Below, in pieces: positions 25,839 through 35,235 of a DNA stretch of 64,000 bases (positions are counted from its first letter, which is position 1; every line of letters begins with the position of its first letter). The position numbers were made by a program, and so were the translations under genes. Source of the DNA: an uncultured Vampirovibrio sp. (GTDB lineage: Bacteria > Cyanobacteriota > Vampirovibrionia > Gastranaerophilales > Gastranaerophilaceae); assembly GCA_910577395.1 (NCBI GenBank), contig CAJTLG010000006.1, positions 33,899-97,898 on the forward strand, given 5' to 3'. A model generated the notes under the pieces. That model saw only the letters and a list, made by a program, of their open reading frames with translations. It made no database searches and had not been told where the DNA came from.

Positions 25839-26483
25839 CTAAGATTTTTCCGATAGTCTTATTTCTTCCAATTTTTCTATACAAAGCTTGGGGTCTTTGA
25901 ACGGAAGCCCTTTAATTGTTTCATCATCCAAATCCCACCATTTCAGCTCTAAAAGCCGGGATATTATATTCTCATCAAACCTGTATTTTATAATTTTAGC
26001 TGGACCCCCCCCCATAACAGCGTATGGAGGAACATCTTTATTTACAAATGCATGAGCGCCAATGACAGCTCCGTCACCAATTTTAACCCCCATCATTATT
26101 GATACATTTGAACCAATCCAAACATCATTCCCAATTTCCACGGGTTCAACATAAATTTCTCTGCATTTATCATTATACCCGAGCAAATCTACATACATAA
26201 ACGGAGATGTTGTTAAATAATTCAAAGGATGCATAGATAAGCCTATATTAATATTATCAGCTATAGAACAAAATGAACCTATTTTTGTTCTGCTGTCAAA
26301 AACCTGCACATTTTTACCACAATATGTGCACCTGCCTACAGTACAATTCAGCTCTTTTACGGTTTGTGTTTTTTCTAAAAACATGATTTGTCTTTTTATT
26401 TGTTCACGCCTGTTTTTATTTGGTATAAAGCTTTTAATAAACTTTAAATATTTAATCTGCCTTTTATAATTATTATTTGTCAA
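25839..26483 (-). CDS. Hexapeptide-repeat acyltransferase (CatB-like)
   Basis: 214 aa left-handed beta-helix protein. Imperfect hexapeptide repeats run from about 45 to 150, with the IGNDVWIGSNVSIMMGVKIGDGAVIGA-type block followed by AFVNKDVPPYAVMGGGPAK, the hallmark of CatB/xenobiotic acetyltransferases. The likely job is O- or N-acetylation of a sugar in this glycan. It is distinct from the shorter acetyltransferase encoded at 28302, which pairs with FdtA. Overlaps the next gene by 11 bp. Confidence 0.85.
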   Translation of the reverse strand: MTNNNYKRQIKYLKFIKSFIPNKNRREQIKRQIMFLEKTQTVKELNCTVGRCTYCGKNVQVFDSRTKIGSFCSIADNINIGLSMHPLNYLTTSPFMYVDLLGYNDKCREIYVEPVEIGNDVWIGSNVSIMMGVKIGDGAVIGAHAFVNKDVPPYAVMGGGPAKIIKYRFDENIISRLLELKWWDLDDETIKGLPFKDPKLCIEKLEEIRLSEKS

Positions 26484-27441
26484 TGCAAACCTCGCGAACT
26501 ATTTTATTCAACCTGTACAAATTAAAAAAATCACATCTTTGGATGCATAAAGTATATAAATCATTTTCGCATTCGCAAAGCATATTTTTTACATACTCCC
26601 TCTGCTTGTCGTTAAAATTTTCAGAATTATCATTATAAAATTTTGCCCAATATCGAATTGAAGAAATAAGCTCCTTTAGACGTTTAAATATTTTAAAACA
26701 GGAAAAATGATGCTCAATCAATTTTTTATACAATAAAATATCGGTCTTAAAAATATCAATCATATAATAAGAAGGCTTTGCTGTTATTGCATCTTTATTA
26801 TTTTGTCTGTAATAAAAATTTGAATTGCAAAAAGCTATTTTATTTGCATTTAATAAACAAACTCTTCCAAAATATTCACAGCTATTGAAATATTCAGCCA
26901 CTATGCCAATTTTTTTCACAAGCTCCATATTTCTCAAATGAAAGCCGCTTATTTTCCACCTTAAACTTAAATAAAAAGCCTCTTTTGGACTCATGGTTTT
27001 ATTATAATCACCATTAAGCGGATATTTTGAAACAGTCTCCATATCGGCATTTCCATAGTAAAAATGACAATTTGGAATTACAATATCAGCCCCGGTTTGT
27101 TTTTGTTTTTCAATAAGCTTTTCAAACATGTTTTCATCAATAAAATCATCCTGTGACATAAAAAAGAAAAATTCACCTTTTAGATACGGTAAGCCATATT
27201 CAATACCTTTTGCAGCATTACCACCCTTATGTTCTCTTTCTACTAATATAAAACGATTGTCATTTTCCATAATGTTGTTAATGATTTCTTTTGATGCATC
27301 GTTTGAAAAATCATCAATGAGCACAACCTCAAAATCTTTAAAAGTCTGTTTTTTAAGTGAATTCAAAGTTTCCGGCAAATATTTTTCACCATTATAAACA
27401 GGTATCAATACAGATATTTTGGGTATTTTAGAATTTTCCAT
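26473..27441 (-). CDS. GT2 glycosyltransferase
   Basis: 322 aa. SVLIPVYNG near 10-18 and SQDD near 95-98 as the variant metal motif. The remainder is helical and basic with no further signature. It overlaps the epimerase gene upstream by 14 bp. Confidence 0.83.
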   Translation of the reverse strand: MENSKIPKISVLIPVYNGEKYLPETLNSLKKQTFKDFEVVLIDDFSNDASKEIINNIMENDNRFILVEREHKGGNAAKGIEYGLPYLKGEFFFFMSQDDFIDENMFEKLIEKQKQTGADIVIPNCHFYYGNADMETVSKYPLNGDYNKTMSPKEAFYLSLRWKISGFHLRNMELVKKIGIVAEYFNSCEYFGRVCLLNANKIAFCNSNFYYRQNNKDAITAKPSYYMIDIFKTDILLYKKLIEHHFSCFKIFKRLKELISSIRYWAKFYNDNSENFNDKQREYVKNMLCECENDLYTLCIQRCDFFNLYRLNKIVREVCIDK

Positions 27442-28300
27442 TATTATTCTCTTTTGAATTATCCATAATAAGATTTACCTTTGTATTATCTCCATATATA
27501 ATTGGGGAATCATACTTGCGGGACGGGAATTTCCCTGGCAGCAAAGTGATATTGAGACTATTTTCCTTGATAAACATTTCAACTTTGTCTTTAATTGCAA
27601 CAGGTTTACCGGAACAAACATTTATTATGCCCTCAATTTTATCCTGCACGGCACATCTAAAAACTTGTTCTGCTAAATCATTTATATCAATAAAATCAAA
27701 AAGATTGTCGCCCTTGGTAAACGGAAATTCCTTCTGGCCGTTCTTTGTCATTTCTAAAATCTTTGTAAAAATTGAATGGTTACAATAATCGTTACCGGTT
27801 ATATAATACCCACGGAGCCATTTTAGGCTGACATTCTTGCCACTTGTATAAACTTGCATCAATTCTCTTAATGTATTTTTTGCAATAGCATAGTAAGAAA
27901 GCGGCCTGCACGGTGTATTTTCATCAACTGCACCCTCATGGTAACCCACCTCGTGAACACTTCCCATAACCGTAACCGACAAAACGCCATAGTCTATTAA
28001 ATGCCTTAAAAAATTAAAGTGATTCATTAAATTGGCCATATGGCTTTCAGAATTATGGTTAAAACCGTCTTGCCAAGCGAGGTGAATAACCGCCTTTGGC
28101 AGACCCCATTTTTTGTATAGTTCTTCGTTTAAATTAAAAATATCATCATTATAAAATTCCGCCCTTTTATCAATATTGTTATTATTAAAGTCAACAGCTA
28201 TAACTTTATGCCCGTTATCAAGCAGTCTTTTTATAACCTGACTTCCGATATAACCGTTTGCACCTGTAACTATAACTTTTTCGTATGTTTTATTCATCAT
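27428..28300 (-). CDS. NAD-dependent epimerase/dehydratase (extended SDR)
   Basis: About 290 aa from the ATG at 28300, which follows the acetyltransferase stop directly; a start at 28369 would lie inside that gene. The Rossmann motif is GANGYIG, the catalytic pair is YYAIAK, and a VTVMGSVHEVG segment supplies the Ser. The substrate is a nucleotide sugar, perhaps the 4-keto sugar of this pathway. A more precise assignment (GalE, reductase) is not supported. Confidence 0.82.
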   Translation of the reverse strand: MMNKTYEKVIVTGANGYIGSQVIKRLLDNGHKVIAVDFNNNNIDKRAEFYNDDIFNLNEELYKKWGLPKAVIHLAWQDGFNHNSESHMANLMNHFNFLRHLIDYGVLSVTVMGSVHEVGYHEGAVDENTPCRPLSYYAIAKNTLRELMQVYTSGKNVSLKWLRGYYITGNDYCNHSIFTKILEMTKNGQKEFPFTKGDNLFDFIDINDLAEQVFRCAVQDKIEGIINVCSGKPVAIKDKVEMFIKENSLNITLLPGKFPSRKYDSPIIYGDNTKVNLIMDNSKENNNGKF

Positions 28301-28301
28301 A

Positions 28302-28736
28302 TTACTTATGCACTCCGATAATAATACTTTCAGGCAACACATCCCTAACAACAACACCCCCCGCGGCAATCATTGCATTTTCGCCAATCGTAACCCCTGG
28401 AAGAATGGTTGCATTTGCCCCGATACTTGCACCTTTTTTAATAACAATTGGTTCTAATTTAAAATCCTTATTTTTGGATTTTGGATACTTGTCGTTACAA
28501 AATGTAGCATTTGGTCCAATAAAAACATTATCTTCAATAGTTATACCGTCATACAAATAAACACCGTTTTTAACTGTCACATTATCCCCGATAACTACAT
28601 CATTTTCTATAAAACAATGGGAACAGATATTGCAGTTTTTACCAATCCTTGCCCCTGGCAAGACCACTGAATATTGCCAAATATTTGTACCTTCGCCTAT
28701 ATTTTTACTTTGAACATCAGAAAGAGAATGTATCAT
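28302..28736 (-). CDS. Hexapeptide N-acetyltransferase (FdtC/WxcM N-domain-like)
   Basis: 144 aa left-handed beta-helix. Repeats such as IGKNCNICSHCFIENDVVIGDNVTVKNG-type units run through most of the protein, with an N-terminal IHSLSDVQSKNIGEGTNIWQ segment typical of WbbJ/WxcM acetyltransferases. The gene directly upstream encodes the FdtA-like isomerase, overlapping by 4 bp, so this enzyme likely N-acetylates the 3-amino sugar to give dTDP-Fuc3NAc or dTDP-Qui3NAc. Confidence 0.85.
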   Translation of the reverse strand: MIHSLSDVQSKNIGEGTNIWQYSVVLPGARIGKNCNICSHCFIENDVVIGDNVTVKNGVYLYDGITIEDNVFIGPNATFCNDKYPKSKNKDFKLEPIVIKKGASIGANATILPGVTIGENAMIAAGGVVVRDVLPESIIIGVHK

Positions 28737-29131
28737 CTGTTTACTCCTGCCAAAAACTCATCATAATCCCTTATGTATTCTTTTTCATCATAATAAGTGC
28801 TTGCTAAAACCATTAATTTACACCCGTAAGAAAAATGCCTCATCTCCCTCCACATGCCGGGGCCTATATATAATCCTTTATCGGGTCTGTTTAACCAAAC
28901 GGTTTCTTTTGTTTTCCCATCATCTAATACAAACTGGCAGGCACCGTCCATTGCAACTATTATCTGTTCAAGATTTTTATGGGCGTGCTTTCCTCTTTCA
29001 AAATCAGGAATAGTATCAAAAATATAATAGACACGTTTTATTTCAAAAGGAATATTTTTATTCCCTTCAAGAGAAATAAGCTTTCCTCTCTCATCTCCAA
29101 AAACTTTCATGTCTATCAATTTATAATTCAC
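28733..29131 (-). CDS. fdtA: dTDP-4-oxo-6-deoxyglucose 3,4-ketoisomerase (FdtA-like)
   Basis: 132 aa cupin. It moves the keto group from C4 to C3 of dTDP-4-keto-6-deoxyglucose. The catalytic histidines of FdtA are at H49 and H51 (GKHAHKNLEQ), and the YIGPGMWREM segment lines the pocket. Together with RfbA, RfbB, the aminotransferase and the acetyltransferase it completes a five-step route from glucose-1-phosphate to a dTDP-3-acetamido-3,6-dideoxyhexose. FdtA and QdtA differ only in C4 stereochemistry, so the exact sugar is open. Confidence 0.9.
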   Translation of the reverse strand: MNYKLIDMKVFGDERGKLISLEGNKNIPFEIKRVYYIFDTIPDFERGKHAHKNLEQIIVAMDGACQFVLDDGKTKETVWLNRPDKGLYIGPGMWREMRHFSYGCKLMVLASTYYDEKEYIRDYDEFLAGVNR

Positions 29132-29174
29132 GTATGCCAGCCTTTCATAGCCAATTGTATCATAAAAATTTTAC

Positions 29175-30020
29175 TTACTTCCAATTTCTATCAGTCCCCA
29201 CCATTGTATACTTTTGCTGCTTATCTGCAAACCACCAGGCCATTTCCCCAAATGTAGACCCGTAAGAATAAATTCCCTCATTAGCCTTTGCCATTATAAA
29301 TAAATCAGCCAGGGCATCACACATTGAATGATAGTCTTTATTTGGCAGCTCTAAAAATCTGTATCCCGTATTGTTTTTTATATAATCAGATACCGATTGT
29401 TCCATTGTTGAAATATAGAAAACAGCATCTTTTGGATATGTATTTATTTTTTCAATAAATAAATCAAGGCTTTCATTTCTTCCATAATCGTCCCAATCCC
29501 TGGAGTTTCTTATCTGGAGCGCAACAAAATAATCCGGTAAAACCACATCTTTTATACGGTTTAATACCATATCTGAAGGCATTATATTTTTAAATATATT
29601 CTTATATAATGCGTATGTTTCATCTGTCACATTCCCCTTACTTAAAGTTCTTTCTTTACCATTTTCATCAATCAGGCTTGCCTGCGGAAATTCAACAGTC
29701 CTTTCTGTTTTTGAATTTCTTAAATTCATTTCTTCTTTAGAATTATATTCAACAACATTCAAATTACCGTTAAAACAAAAGAGCGACCCCATTGTTTCTG
29801 TAACCCAACCCTCTTTTGCCCAATAAACATTTATACAATCCGGTGCATAAAACCTGGCGGCATTCACTATTGCAAAAATCCTGTTGCCAATACCGTAATT
29901 TTCATCCATTAACAAATTAACCGTATTAAGTTTACAGTATTTTGTTTTAATTTTAAACTTTATACCAAAAATTTTATATATGCACCACCTTGCGTGGTAT
30001 TTTTTATTAAAAAACATCAT
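29175..30020 (-). CDS. Possible fucosyltransferase-like glycosyltransferase
   Basis: 281 aa. Features seen are a YGIGNRIFAIVNAARFY motif near 40-56, VALQIRNSRDWDDYGRN in the middle (resembling the HIRRxD donor-binding loop of GT-B fucosyltransferases such as GT11/NodZ), and YSYGSTFGEMAWW near the end, where SxxSxFGxxA is usual. The N-terminus has a KIFGIKFKIK basic stretch. The assignment is by motif only. GDP-fucose would be available from the gmd/fcl pair encoded 6.5 kb away. Confidence 0.55.
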   Translation of the reverse strand: MMFFNKKYHARWCIYKIFGIKFKIKTKYCKLNTVNLLMDENYGIGNRIFAIVNAARFYAPDCINVYWAKEGWVTETMGSLFCFNGNLNVVEYNSKEEMNLRNSKTERTVEFPQASLIDENGKERTLSKGNVTDETYALYKNIFKNIMPSDMVLNRIKDVVLPDYFVALQIRNSRDWDDYGRNESLDLFIEKINTYPKDAVFYISTMEQSVSDYIKNNTGYRFLELPNKDYHSMCDALADLFIMAKANEGIYSYGSTFGEMAWWFADKQQKYTMVGTDRNWK

Positions 30021-30039
30021 CTTATTTGCTAATGAACCC

Positions 30040-30843
30040 TTACTCCATTCCTTCTTTGATATAATTTTTAATATCCTTTATCAGGTTTGACCTTTTATGC
30101 TCCCAAATCCACCTGCCAAGCGGATGTTTTTTGTAAAAATATTGTTTATTCCTGTCATATATTTCTCTTGAAATTGAAGAGCTTGTTGTTGAATGATTAT
30201 GATACACAAACGCCCTGTTTGATGTCGCAAGGCTGTATCCTGCATATAGTGCCCTTAAACAATAATCCTGGTCTTCCCAAAAGGCAGGGGTAAAATTTTC
30301 ATCCATAAGCCCGATTTTTTCAATAACTTCGCGCCTTATAACCACACAGCTAAAAAGGGGCTCCAGCATATATTTAAATGGTTCATTGAATTTTTCAAGA
30401 TATTCTTTATAATTTTCAAGATAATTTTCAGCAGTTATTTTTTTCTTAAAAAATTTCGTTCTGCCCGCATCCCTTGGGGAAACCATACCAAGCTGACCGT
30501 CAAGTTCAAAAGTTTTTAGCGTATTTTCAAGCCACCCGGGGGTAAATAATATATCATTATTTAAAAGCCCTATATATTCATAATCCCCTTCAAGTGCCAT
30601 TTTAATGCCAATATTATTACCCTTTGAATACCCAAGATTTTCATCATTACAAACCAATTTAAAATTAGCACGTTCTTTTTCAACACTTTTAAGATATTCA
30701 ACAGTGCCGTCTGATGAAGCGTTATCTACAATTATTAAATCAAACAAATTTTCATCACTAAATTTATAAAGTGACTCTATAAATGGTCTTGTTGCCTTTT
30801 CCAGTTTATTATATGCAGGCGTAATTATACAAACCTTTTTCAA
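30040..30843 (-). CDS. GT2 glycosyltransferase (rhamnosyltransferase-like)
   Basis: 267 aa. IITPAYN near 6-12, IIVDNASSDGT near 38-48 and LLNNDI near 94-99 place it in the rhamnosyl-/WbbL-type branch of family 2, where NND replaces DSD. A PAFWEDQDYCLRALYAG acceptor-side motif is present near 185-201. dTDP-rhamnose from the rfb genes is a natural donor, but that is inferred. Confidence 0.82.
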   Translation of the reverse strand: MKKVCIITPAYNKLEKATRPFIESLYKFSDENLFDLIIVDNASSDGTVEYLKSVEKERANFKLVCNDENLGYSKGNNIGIKMALEGDYEYIGLLNNDILFTPGWLENTLKTFELDGQLGMVSPRDAGRTKFFKKKITAENYLENYKEYLEKFNEPFKYMLEPLFSCVVIRREVIEKIGLMDENFTPAFWEDQDYCLRALYAGYSLATSNRAFVYHNHSTTSSSISREIYDRNKQYFYKKHPLGRWIWEHKRSNLIKDIKNYIKEGME

Positions 30844-30844
30844 T

Positions 30845-31795
30845 CTAATTTTCCTTTATTATTAAATCATAATAGCTTTTGCCGCTTGTGTTATCTTTTA
30901 ATATTTTGTAGCTCAATTTATGAATACTTGTTTTTGATTTTACACTTTCTAAAACATTTTTGTCAAAATCATCAAACAAAATTTCCTGCAATTTTCCGGC
31001 TTCTTCCGCGCACAAATACGGCATATTTTCCCATTCTGCCTTTAATCCAGGTACCGTATCATATAGCATTGTTGAAATATGTTCAAACATAAAATAATTT
31101 AATACAAAATCATTTTCCGCCCAATAATATTCAAGCGCCTTTAAAATCCCTAAAATATTTAATACGCCGCGTTTTGCCCTTATAAAATAACAAGCCATTC
31201 TGTTTTCCTGCATATCACACATAGGGTTTTTCTGCATAACACAAAAATCCGCCGCCCAAACACTTTTAGGGATTTTATCTGTCAACAAAATTGTAGAATC
31301 AATCCACAAACCACTGTATTCCCTTAAAAGATATAACCTCAAAATATCGCTGAAATGCGCTATTTTCATCTTGCCCGTTTCAAGAAGTTTGTAATATATT
31401 TCAGGCAGTTTAATATAATCCTTTATAGTTTCATACGAAAGCACAACAACCCTTCTGTCGCCCGCAATGCCCCTGTCAAAATCTTTACAGCCTTCAAATT
31501 TTTCAACACTTTCAAAACACTTTTTAATTAATTCAGGCGCATTTTCCCTTCCCTGGTGCCAGTATTGCCAGATAATTTCTTCATCAGCTCCAATATCAAT
31601 GCCCTTTGGCCCCCTTAAATCTTCCGCAATATCACTCCTTGCAGCGGTGCACAATTCTTTAACCGCCAAATCTACATATTTTTTAAGGTGCCTTTTTGCA
31701 AAACGCGCTTTCAGGTGCGACCTTTTTTTCTTATCAAAAACAAAAAGCTCAATTAAAACTTTAAATATACTGTTTTTTATCTTTAAAAAACTCAT
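30845..31795 (-). CDS. Capsular polysaccharide synthesis protein (Caps_synth/DXD family)
   Basis: 316 aa. IWQYWHQGRENAP near 74-86 and HFSDILRLYLLREYSGLWIDST further on match the Caps_synth family (PF05704), a GT-A fold with a DxD-like DSTI where the Asp binds the metal. These enzymes act on capsule or lipopolysaccharide chains. It abuts the GT8 gene with no gap. Confidence 0.85.
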   Translation of the reverse strand: MSFLKIKNSIFKVLIELFVFDKKKRSHLKARFAKRHLKKYVDLAVKELCTAARSDIAEDLRGPKGIDIGADEEIIWQYWHQGRENAPELIKKCFESVEKFEGCKDFDRGIAGDRRVVVLSYETIKDYIKLPEIYYKLLETGKMKIAHFSDILRLYLLREYSGLWIDSTILLTDKIPKSVWAADFCVMQKNPMCDMQENRMACYFIRAKRGVLNILGILKALEYYWAENDFVLNYFMFEHISTMLYDTVPGLKAEWENMPYLCAEEAGKLQEILFDDFDKNVLESVKSKTSIHKLSYKILKDNTSGKSYYDLIIKEN

Positions 31796-32689
31796 CTATA
31801 CCTTGCTGAACAGCCTTTTTCTTATATCTCTAAAAGTTAGACGCTTTAAAGGTTTTGGGATAGTTTCAAAACACCCTTTAAAATCATCAGGCATTTTCTT
31901 AAACCTCCAAGGTTTCCCAGGCTTTCCTGCATAATGAAGCATTACAACATTTTTAACCTCATCGCGCAATATTTTATCAGAGTACACATTTTTCAAAAAT
32001 CCATACTCATAAGACCCGCTCCAGTCCTTATGATAATACATGCTCTGAAATACGCCGTACCGGAAAGGCAAATTATAAATTTTATCACAGGTAATATTTA
32101 ACGTATCAAGGTCAAAGAATTTAAGCCTTGTATTAAAGTTTTTTATGGTTTCAAATACCCTTGCAACAAAGTTTTCTTCCCTCATTCTTTTAGAATTAAA
32201 GACAATAAAGCTTGAAATATATGTAAATTCATTCTTATTTTCAGGGAAATATTTATGACATATCATATTTTCATTATTGGGTTCCATTGCAACAGCTGCA
32301 CACTCATAATCTGATATATCAATATTGAATACTTCAGTTAAATCTCCCTTAAAAAGCACATCGGTATCTGCATAAATCACCTTATCATACTGAGGCAATA
32401 ATTCAGGCACCAAAAGCCTGTAATAAACTATCTCTGTCCAACTACCCCCTTTGTTTATGGGTGCATTTCTGAATTTTTCAGGTGAAATGTATTCAAAGGT
32501 AATTGAATGCTTGGTCCCGTCCACCATCTTCTTGAATTCGGCAGCTGTTTTATCATTTATATCAGGGTGATAAACATATATGTCATACTCTGTATCCGGT
32601 TTTGCACAGTCTATTAAACTTTTTATTGTAACTGCCGCCCCTAAAATTATTCTTTTATCAAACGTAAAAACAACAGGTATTTTAGCCAT
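31796..32689 (-). CDS. GT8 glycosyltransferase
   Basis: 297 aa. IPVVFTFDKR at the start, YYRLLVPELLPQYDKVIYADTDVLFKGDL in the middle with the DTD metal motif near 107-109, and MLHYAGKPGKPW near the C-terminus, where the HxxGxxKPW motif is diagnostic for family 8. The donor is unknown (UDP-glucose or UDP-galactose are usual). Its start overlaps the preceding gene's end by 8 bp. Confidence 0.88.
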   Translation of the reverse strand: MAKIPVVFTFDKRIILGAAVTIKSLIDCAKPDTEYDIYVYHPDINDKTAAEFKKMVDGTKHSITFEYISPEKFRNAPINKGGSWTEIVYYRLLVPELLPQYDKVIYADTDVLFKGDLTEVFNIDISDYECAAVAMEPNNENMICHKYFPENKNEFTYISSFIVFNSKRMREENFVARVFETIKNFNTRLKFFDLDTLNITCDKIYNLPFRYGVFQSMYYHKDWSGSYEYGFLKNVYSDKILRDEVKNVVMLHYAGKPGKPWRFKKMPDDFKGCFETIPKPLKRLTFRDIRKRLFSKV

Positions 32690-34607
32690 TTAACCCCCTT
32701 TTAGAGATAAGCTTTTCTAAATTTTGCAAAGATTGTTTATATACTTTTTGTTGGTATTCCTTTAACTTTTCCTGCATTATTTTATATCCTTCAGCACTCA
32801 TATTAATGCCTTTTTCAAGTGCGGCAGCATATCCGGTATCATCTTTATAAAGGATTGAATTTTCATCATTGAAACCATTTACAGGTGCAAAGCTTTCAAT
32901 TATTACAACGGGCTTTAAAAACCCGTATACAAGCTGAAAATTACCGCTTGTGCCGGATGTATTATAAAATATATGATTTGGATTATCTGTTTCATAAGAT
33001 GTTAAAATAAAATCAGCTTTTTCAATCTCTTCATACATTTTATCAAAAGGCAATCTGCCCTTTATATCAATATAAGGTCGGATTTCAGGAGGCAATTTTT
33101 TAAGGTGCCCCTTACCTACAACCGTTACCTTAAAATCAGTAATTCTTTTGTCAAGCAATGATTTTACGGCATTAATTATTAAATCGTTATTCTTTTTCTT
33201 TCCCTGAATTGCCCCTATTGTAATAAAATTTGTTACATTATTTTTGGGGGTAATTTTAACTTCGCCAAAATAATGCGGGTTAATAACAACTGATTGTGCA
33301 TCTTTATAATTAAGAGCCCTTAATGTAATAATATCATCTTTCCAGGTGCCATTATCCACAGCAGGTTTTGCATCATGGAATACAAAAAACAATTTTTCTT
33401 TATCGGCATTAGGGCTAAATGCCTTGTAGCAATCTTCAATATTCACCTTGTCGCAAAGCTTTCCGCCTGTTGTTACAAGTACACATTTTACATTATCAAG
33501 GTTATCCCTTTTAAAGAATTCCTTAATTTCTTTCCTTGACATTTTATTGTAAGAAATATTACATTTAGTAAACCTTTCAAACAGCCTTTCTTTATATCTT
33601 TCAGGGTTTAAAAGTATTGAAACATGGTATCCTAAATCAAGAAAATATTTAGCATACCCCGGGACAACCTCTGAATGGTTTTTAAGACAAGGCTCCCATA
33701 TTAAAACCGTATTTTGCTTTATTACAGGTGTTTTAAGCTTTTTTTTAAAAACCGGAATAACATTAAATAAAAACCAGGTTTCAAAATCTCTGCTTTCTTT
33801 TATCTTTAAAACAGGCAGATTGAATAAATATTTAACGGATTTTGTTATATTTAAACATTTTTTTTCTAAAGGCAGATTGTTTTTTCTCAAAAAATCCGCC
33901 ATGTATTTTTTAGCATAATAATTATCCTCAATCTTCTTTTTAGAGGGTTTTTTTACTATGGATTTTTTATTCACTCTGTAATAGTAATTAACATCAGGCA
34001 CAGTCACCATTTTGCCTGAATTTTTAAGAATTTCAGGCGTCCAGAGGACATCCTCAAAATACGCACCCTGCCTAAATTTATAGTTTTTAACAAGCTCTGT
34101 TTTATATAACTTACTCCAAACATAGCAGCATTTTGGCACATTTGCAGCCTCAATTTTATCTTCAAGAGAGCTAAAAACCTTATTTTCCGTATAATGAACC
34201 CTGAATTTTTGAAAATTCTTTCTATATCTTATAATACTGGAGGAGGCTATGTCTGCATTTTCAGCTTTTATTGCACTATGCAGTTTTTCAATAAAATCAT
34301 TATCAACCCAATCATCAGAATCAACAAAAGTAATGTATTTGCCCGCTGCACAATCAATTCCTGAATTTCTTGCAACGGAAAGCCCCTTATTTTCCTGATT
34401 TATAAGCTTTATTCTGCTATCCTTATCTCCAAATTCTGAAATTATATTTAGGGTATCATCAGTGGAACCATCATTTATTACAATTATTTCAATATCTGAA
34501 AATGTCTGATTAACAAGGCTTTTAAGGCATTCGCCGACATATTCCCGGACATTATAACAAGGCACTATAACTGAAACCTTCGGGCAGATTTTGGATGAAT
34601 TTTCCAC
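32682..34607 (-). CDS. GT2-GT4 fusion glycosyltransferase
   Basis: 641 aa with two domains. Residues 9-230 are family 2 (SVIVPCYN, DSDDWVD near 98-104). Residues from about 295 onward look like a GT-B (family 4) enzyme with ITIGAIQGKKKN, a VVGKGHLKK segment, and the C-terminal ESFAPVNGFNDENSILY stretch in place of the usual E-x7-E. Two chemically different transferases in one chain usually add consecutive sugars. It is the most upstream gene of the minus-strand cluster, and its start faces the chromate transporter genes. Confidence 0.82.
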   Translation of the reverse strand: MENSSKICPKVSVIVPCYNVREYVGECLKSLVNQTFSDIEIIVINDGSTDDTLNIISEFGDKDSRIKLINQENKGLSVARNSGIDCAAGKYITFVDSDDWVDNDFIEKLHSAIKAENADIASSSIIRYRKNFQKFRVHYTENKVFSSLEDKIEAANVPKCCYVWSKLYKTELVKNYKFRQGAYFEDVLWTPEILKNSGKMVTVPDVNYYYRVNKKSIVKKPSKKKIEDNYYAKKYMADFLRKNNLPLEKKCLNITKSVKYLFNLPVLKIKESRDFETWFLFNVIPVFKKKLKTPVIKQNTVLIWEPCLKNHSEVVPGYAKYFLDLGYHVSILLNPERYKERLFERFTKCNISYNKMSRKEIKEFFKRDNLDNVKCVLVTTGGKLCDKVNIEDCYKAFSPNADKEKLFFVFHDAKPAVDNGTWKDDIITLRALNYKDAQSVVINPHYFGEVKITPKNNVTNFITIGAIQGKKKNNDLIINAVKSLLDKRITDFKVTVVGKGHLKKLPPEIRPYIDIKGRLPFDKMYEEIEKADFILTSYETDNPNHIFYNTSGTSGNFQLVYGFLKPVVIIESFAPVNGFNDENSILYKDDTGYAAALEKGINMSAEGYKIMQEKLKEYQQKVYKQSLQNLEKLISKRGLNG

Positions 34608-34687
34608 TGTTCAAAACTCCATACTATCGCTTAAAAAATCATATCACAAACATATTTTCAAATTTTTTTTATTATAAAATAATTGTC

Positions 34688-35233
34688 ATGAAACCCTCGT
34701 TTTTTAAAATGTTTTTATCTTTTCTAAAAATCGGCACCCTGCTATTGGGCGGAGGTTACGTCATAGTGCCACTTTTGATGAATGAACTGGTTGAAAAAAA
34801 TAATTGGATTACAAAAGAGGACGTGGTTGATTTTTACGCCCTCGGGCAGTGTGTTCCGGGCATTATAGCCGCAAATACAACTCTTTTTATAGGATACAAA
34901 TTAAGAAAAAAAACCGGCGCAATAATTGCATTTTTGGGTTTAATTTTACCGCCGTTTATTGCAATTGTATTTCTTGCAACGCTGCTTATGAAACTTGCCC
35001 AAAACCCAATAATGGTTGATGTTTTCTGGGGCGTTAACGTTGCAATAGTGATATTACTGTTTTTAGCGGTAAAAGAGGTTTGGAAAAGTAGCATTGTGGA
35101 TAGGTTTACCTTGTTTTTATTCCTGCTAATCCTTGCCCTGAGCGTATTTAGGGTATCTCCTTCAATTTTAATAATATTTTCTGCAATTTTAGGAATTTTA
35201 TATAAACTAAAAATACGTAAGGAGGAATTTTAA
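34688..35233 (+). CDS. Chromate transporter, N-terminal-type half
   Basis: About 181 aa from the ATG at 34688. An earlier start at 34595 would overlap the divergent glycosyltransferase. The family signature GGGYVIVPLL and the GQCVPGIIAANTTLFIGYK segment are present with about six membrane spans. The split into two half-size genes is the short-chain (ChrA homodimer/heterodimer) type. No ribosome site is visible; an AT-rich TATAAAAT ends 7 nt before the ATG. Substrate is unknown; chromate export is only the family name. Confidence 0.85.
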   Translation: MKPSFFKMFLSFLKIGTLLLGGGYVIVPLLMNELVEKNNWITKEDVVDFYALGQCVPGIIAANTTLFIGYKLRKKTGAIIAFLGLILPPFIAIVFLATLLMKLAQNPIMVDVFWGVNVAIVILLFLAVKEVWKSSIVDRFTLFLFLLILALSVFRVSPSILIIFSAILGILYKLKIRKEEF

Positions 35234-35235
35234 AA

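Noticed and set aside
34595..34687. N-terminal extension of the chromate transporter gene from 34595
   Set aside because: It would overlap the start of the divergent glycosyltransferase and adds residues not seen in the family.
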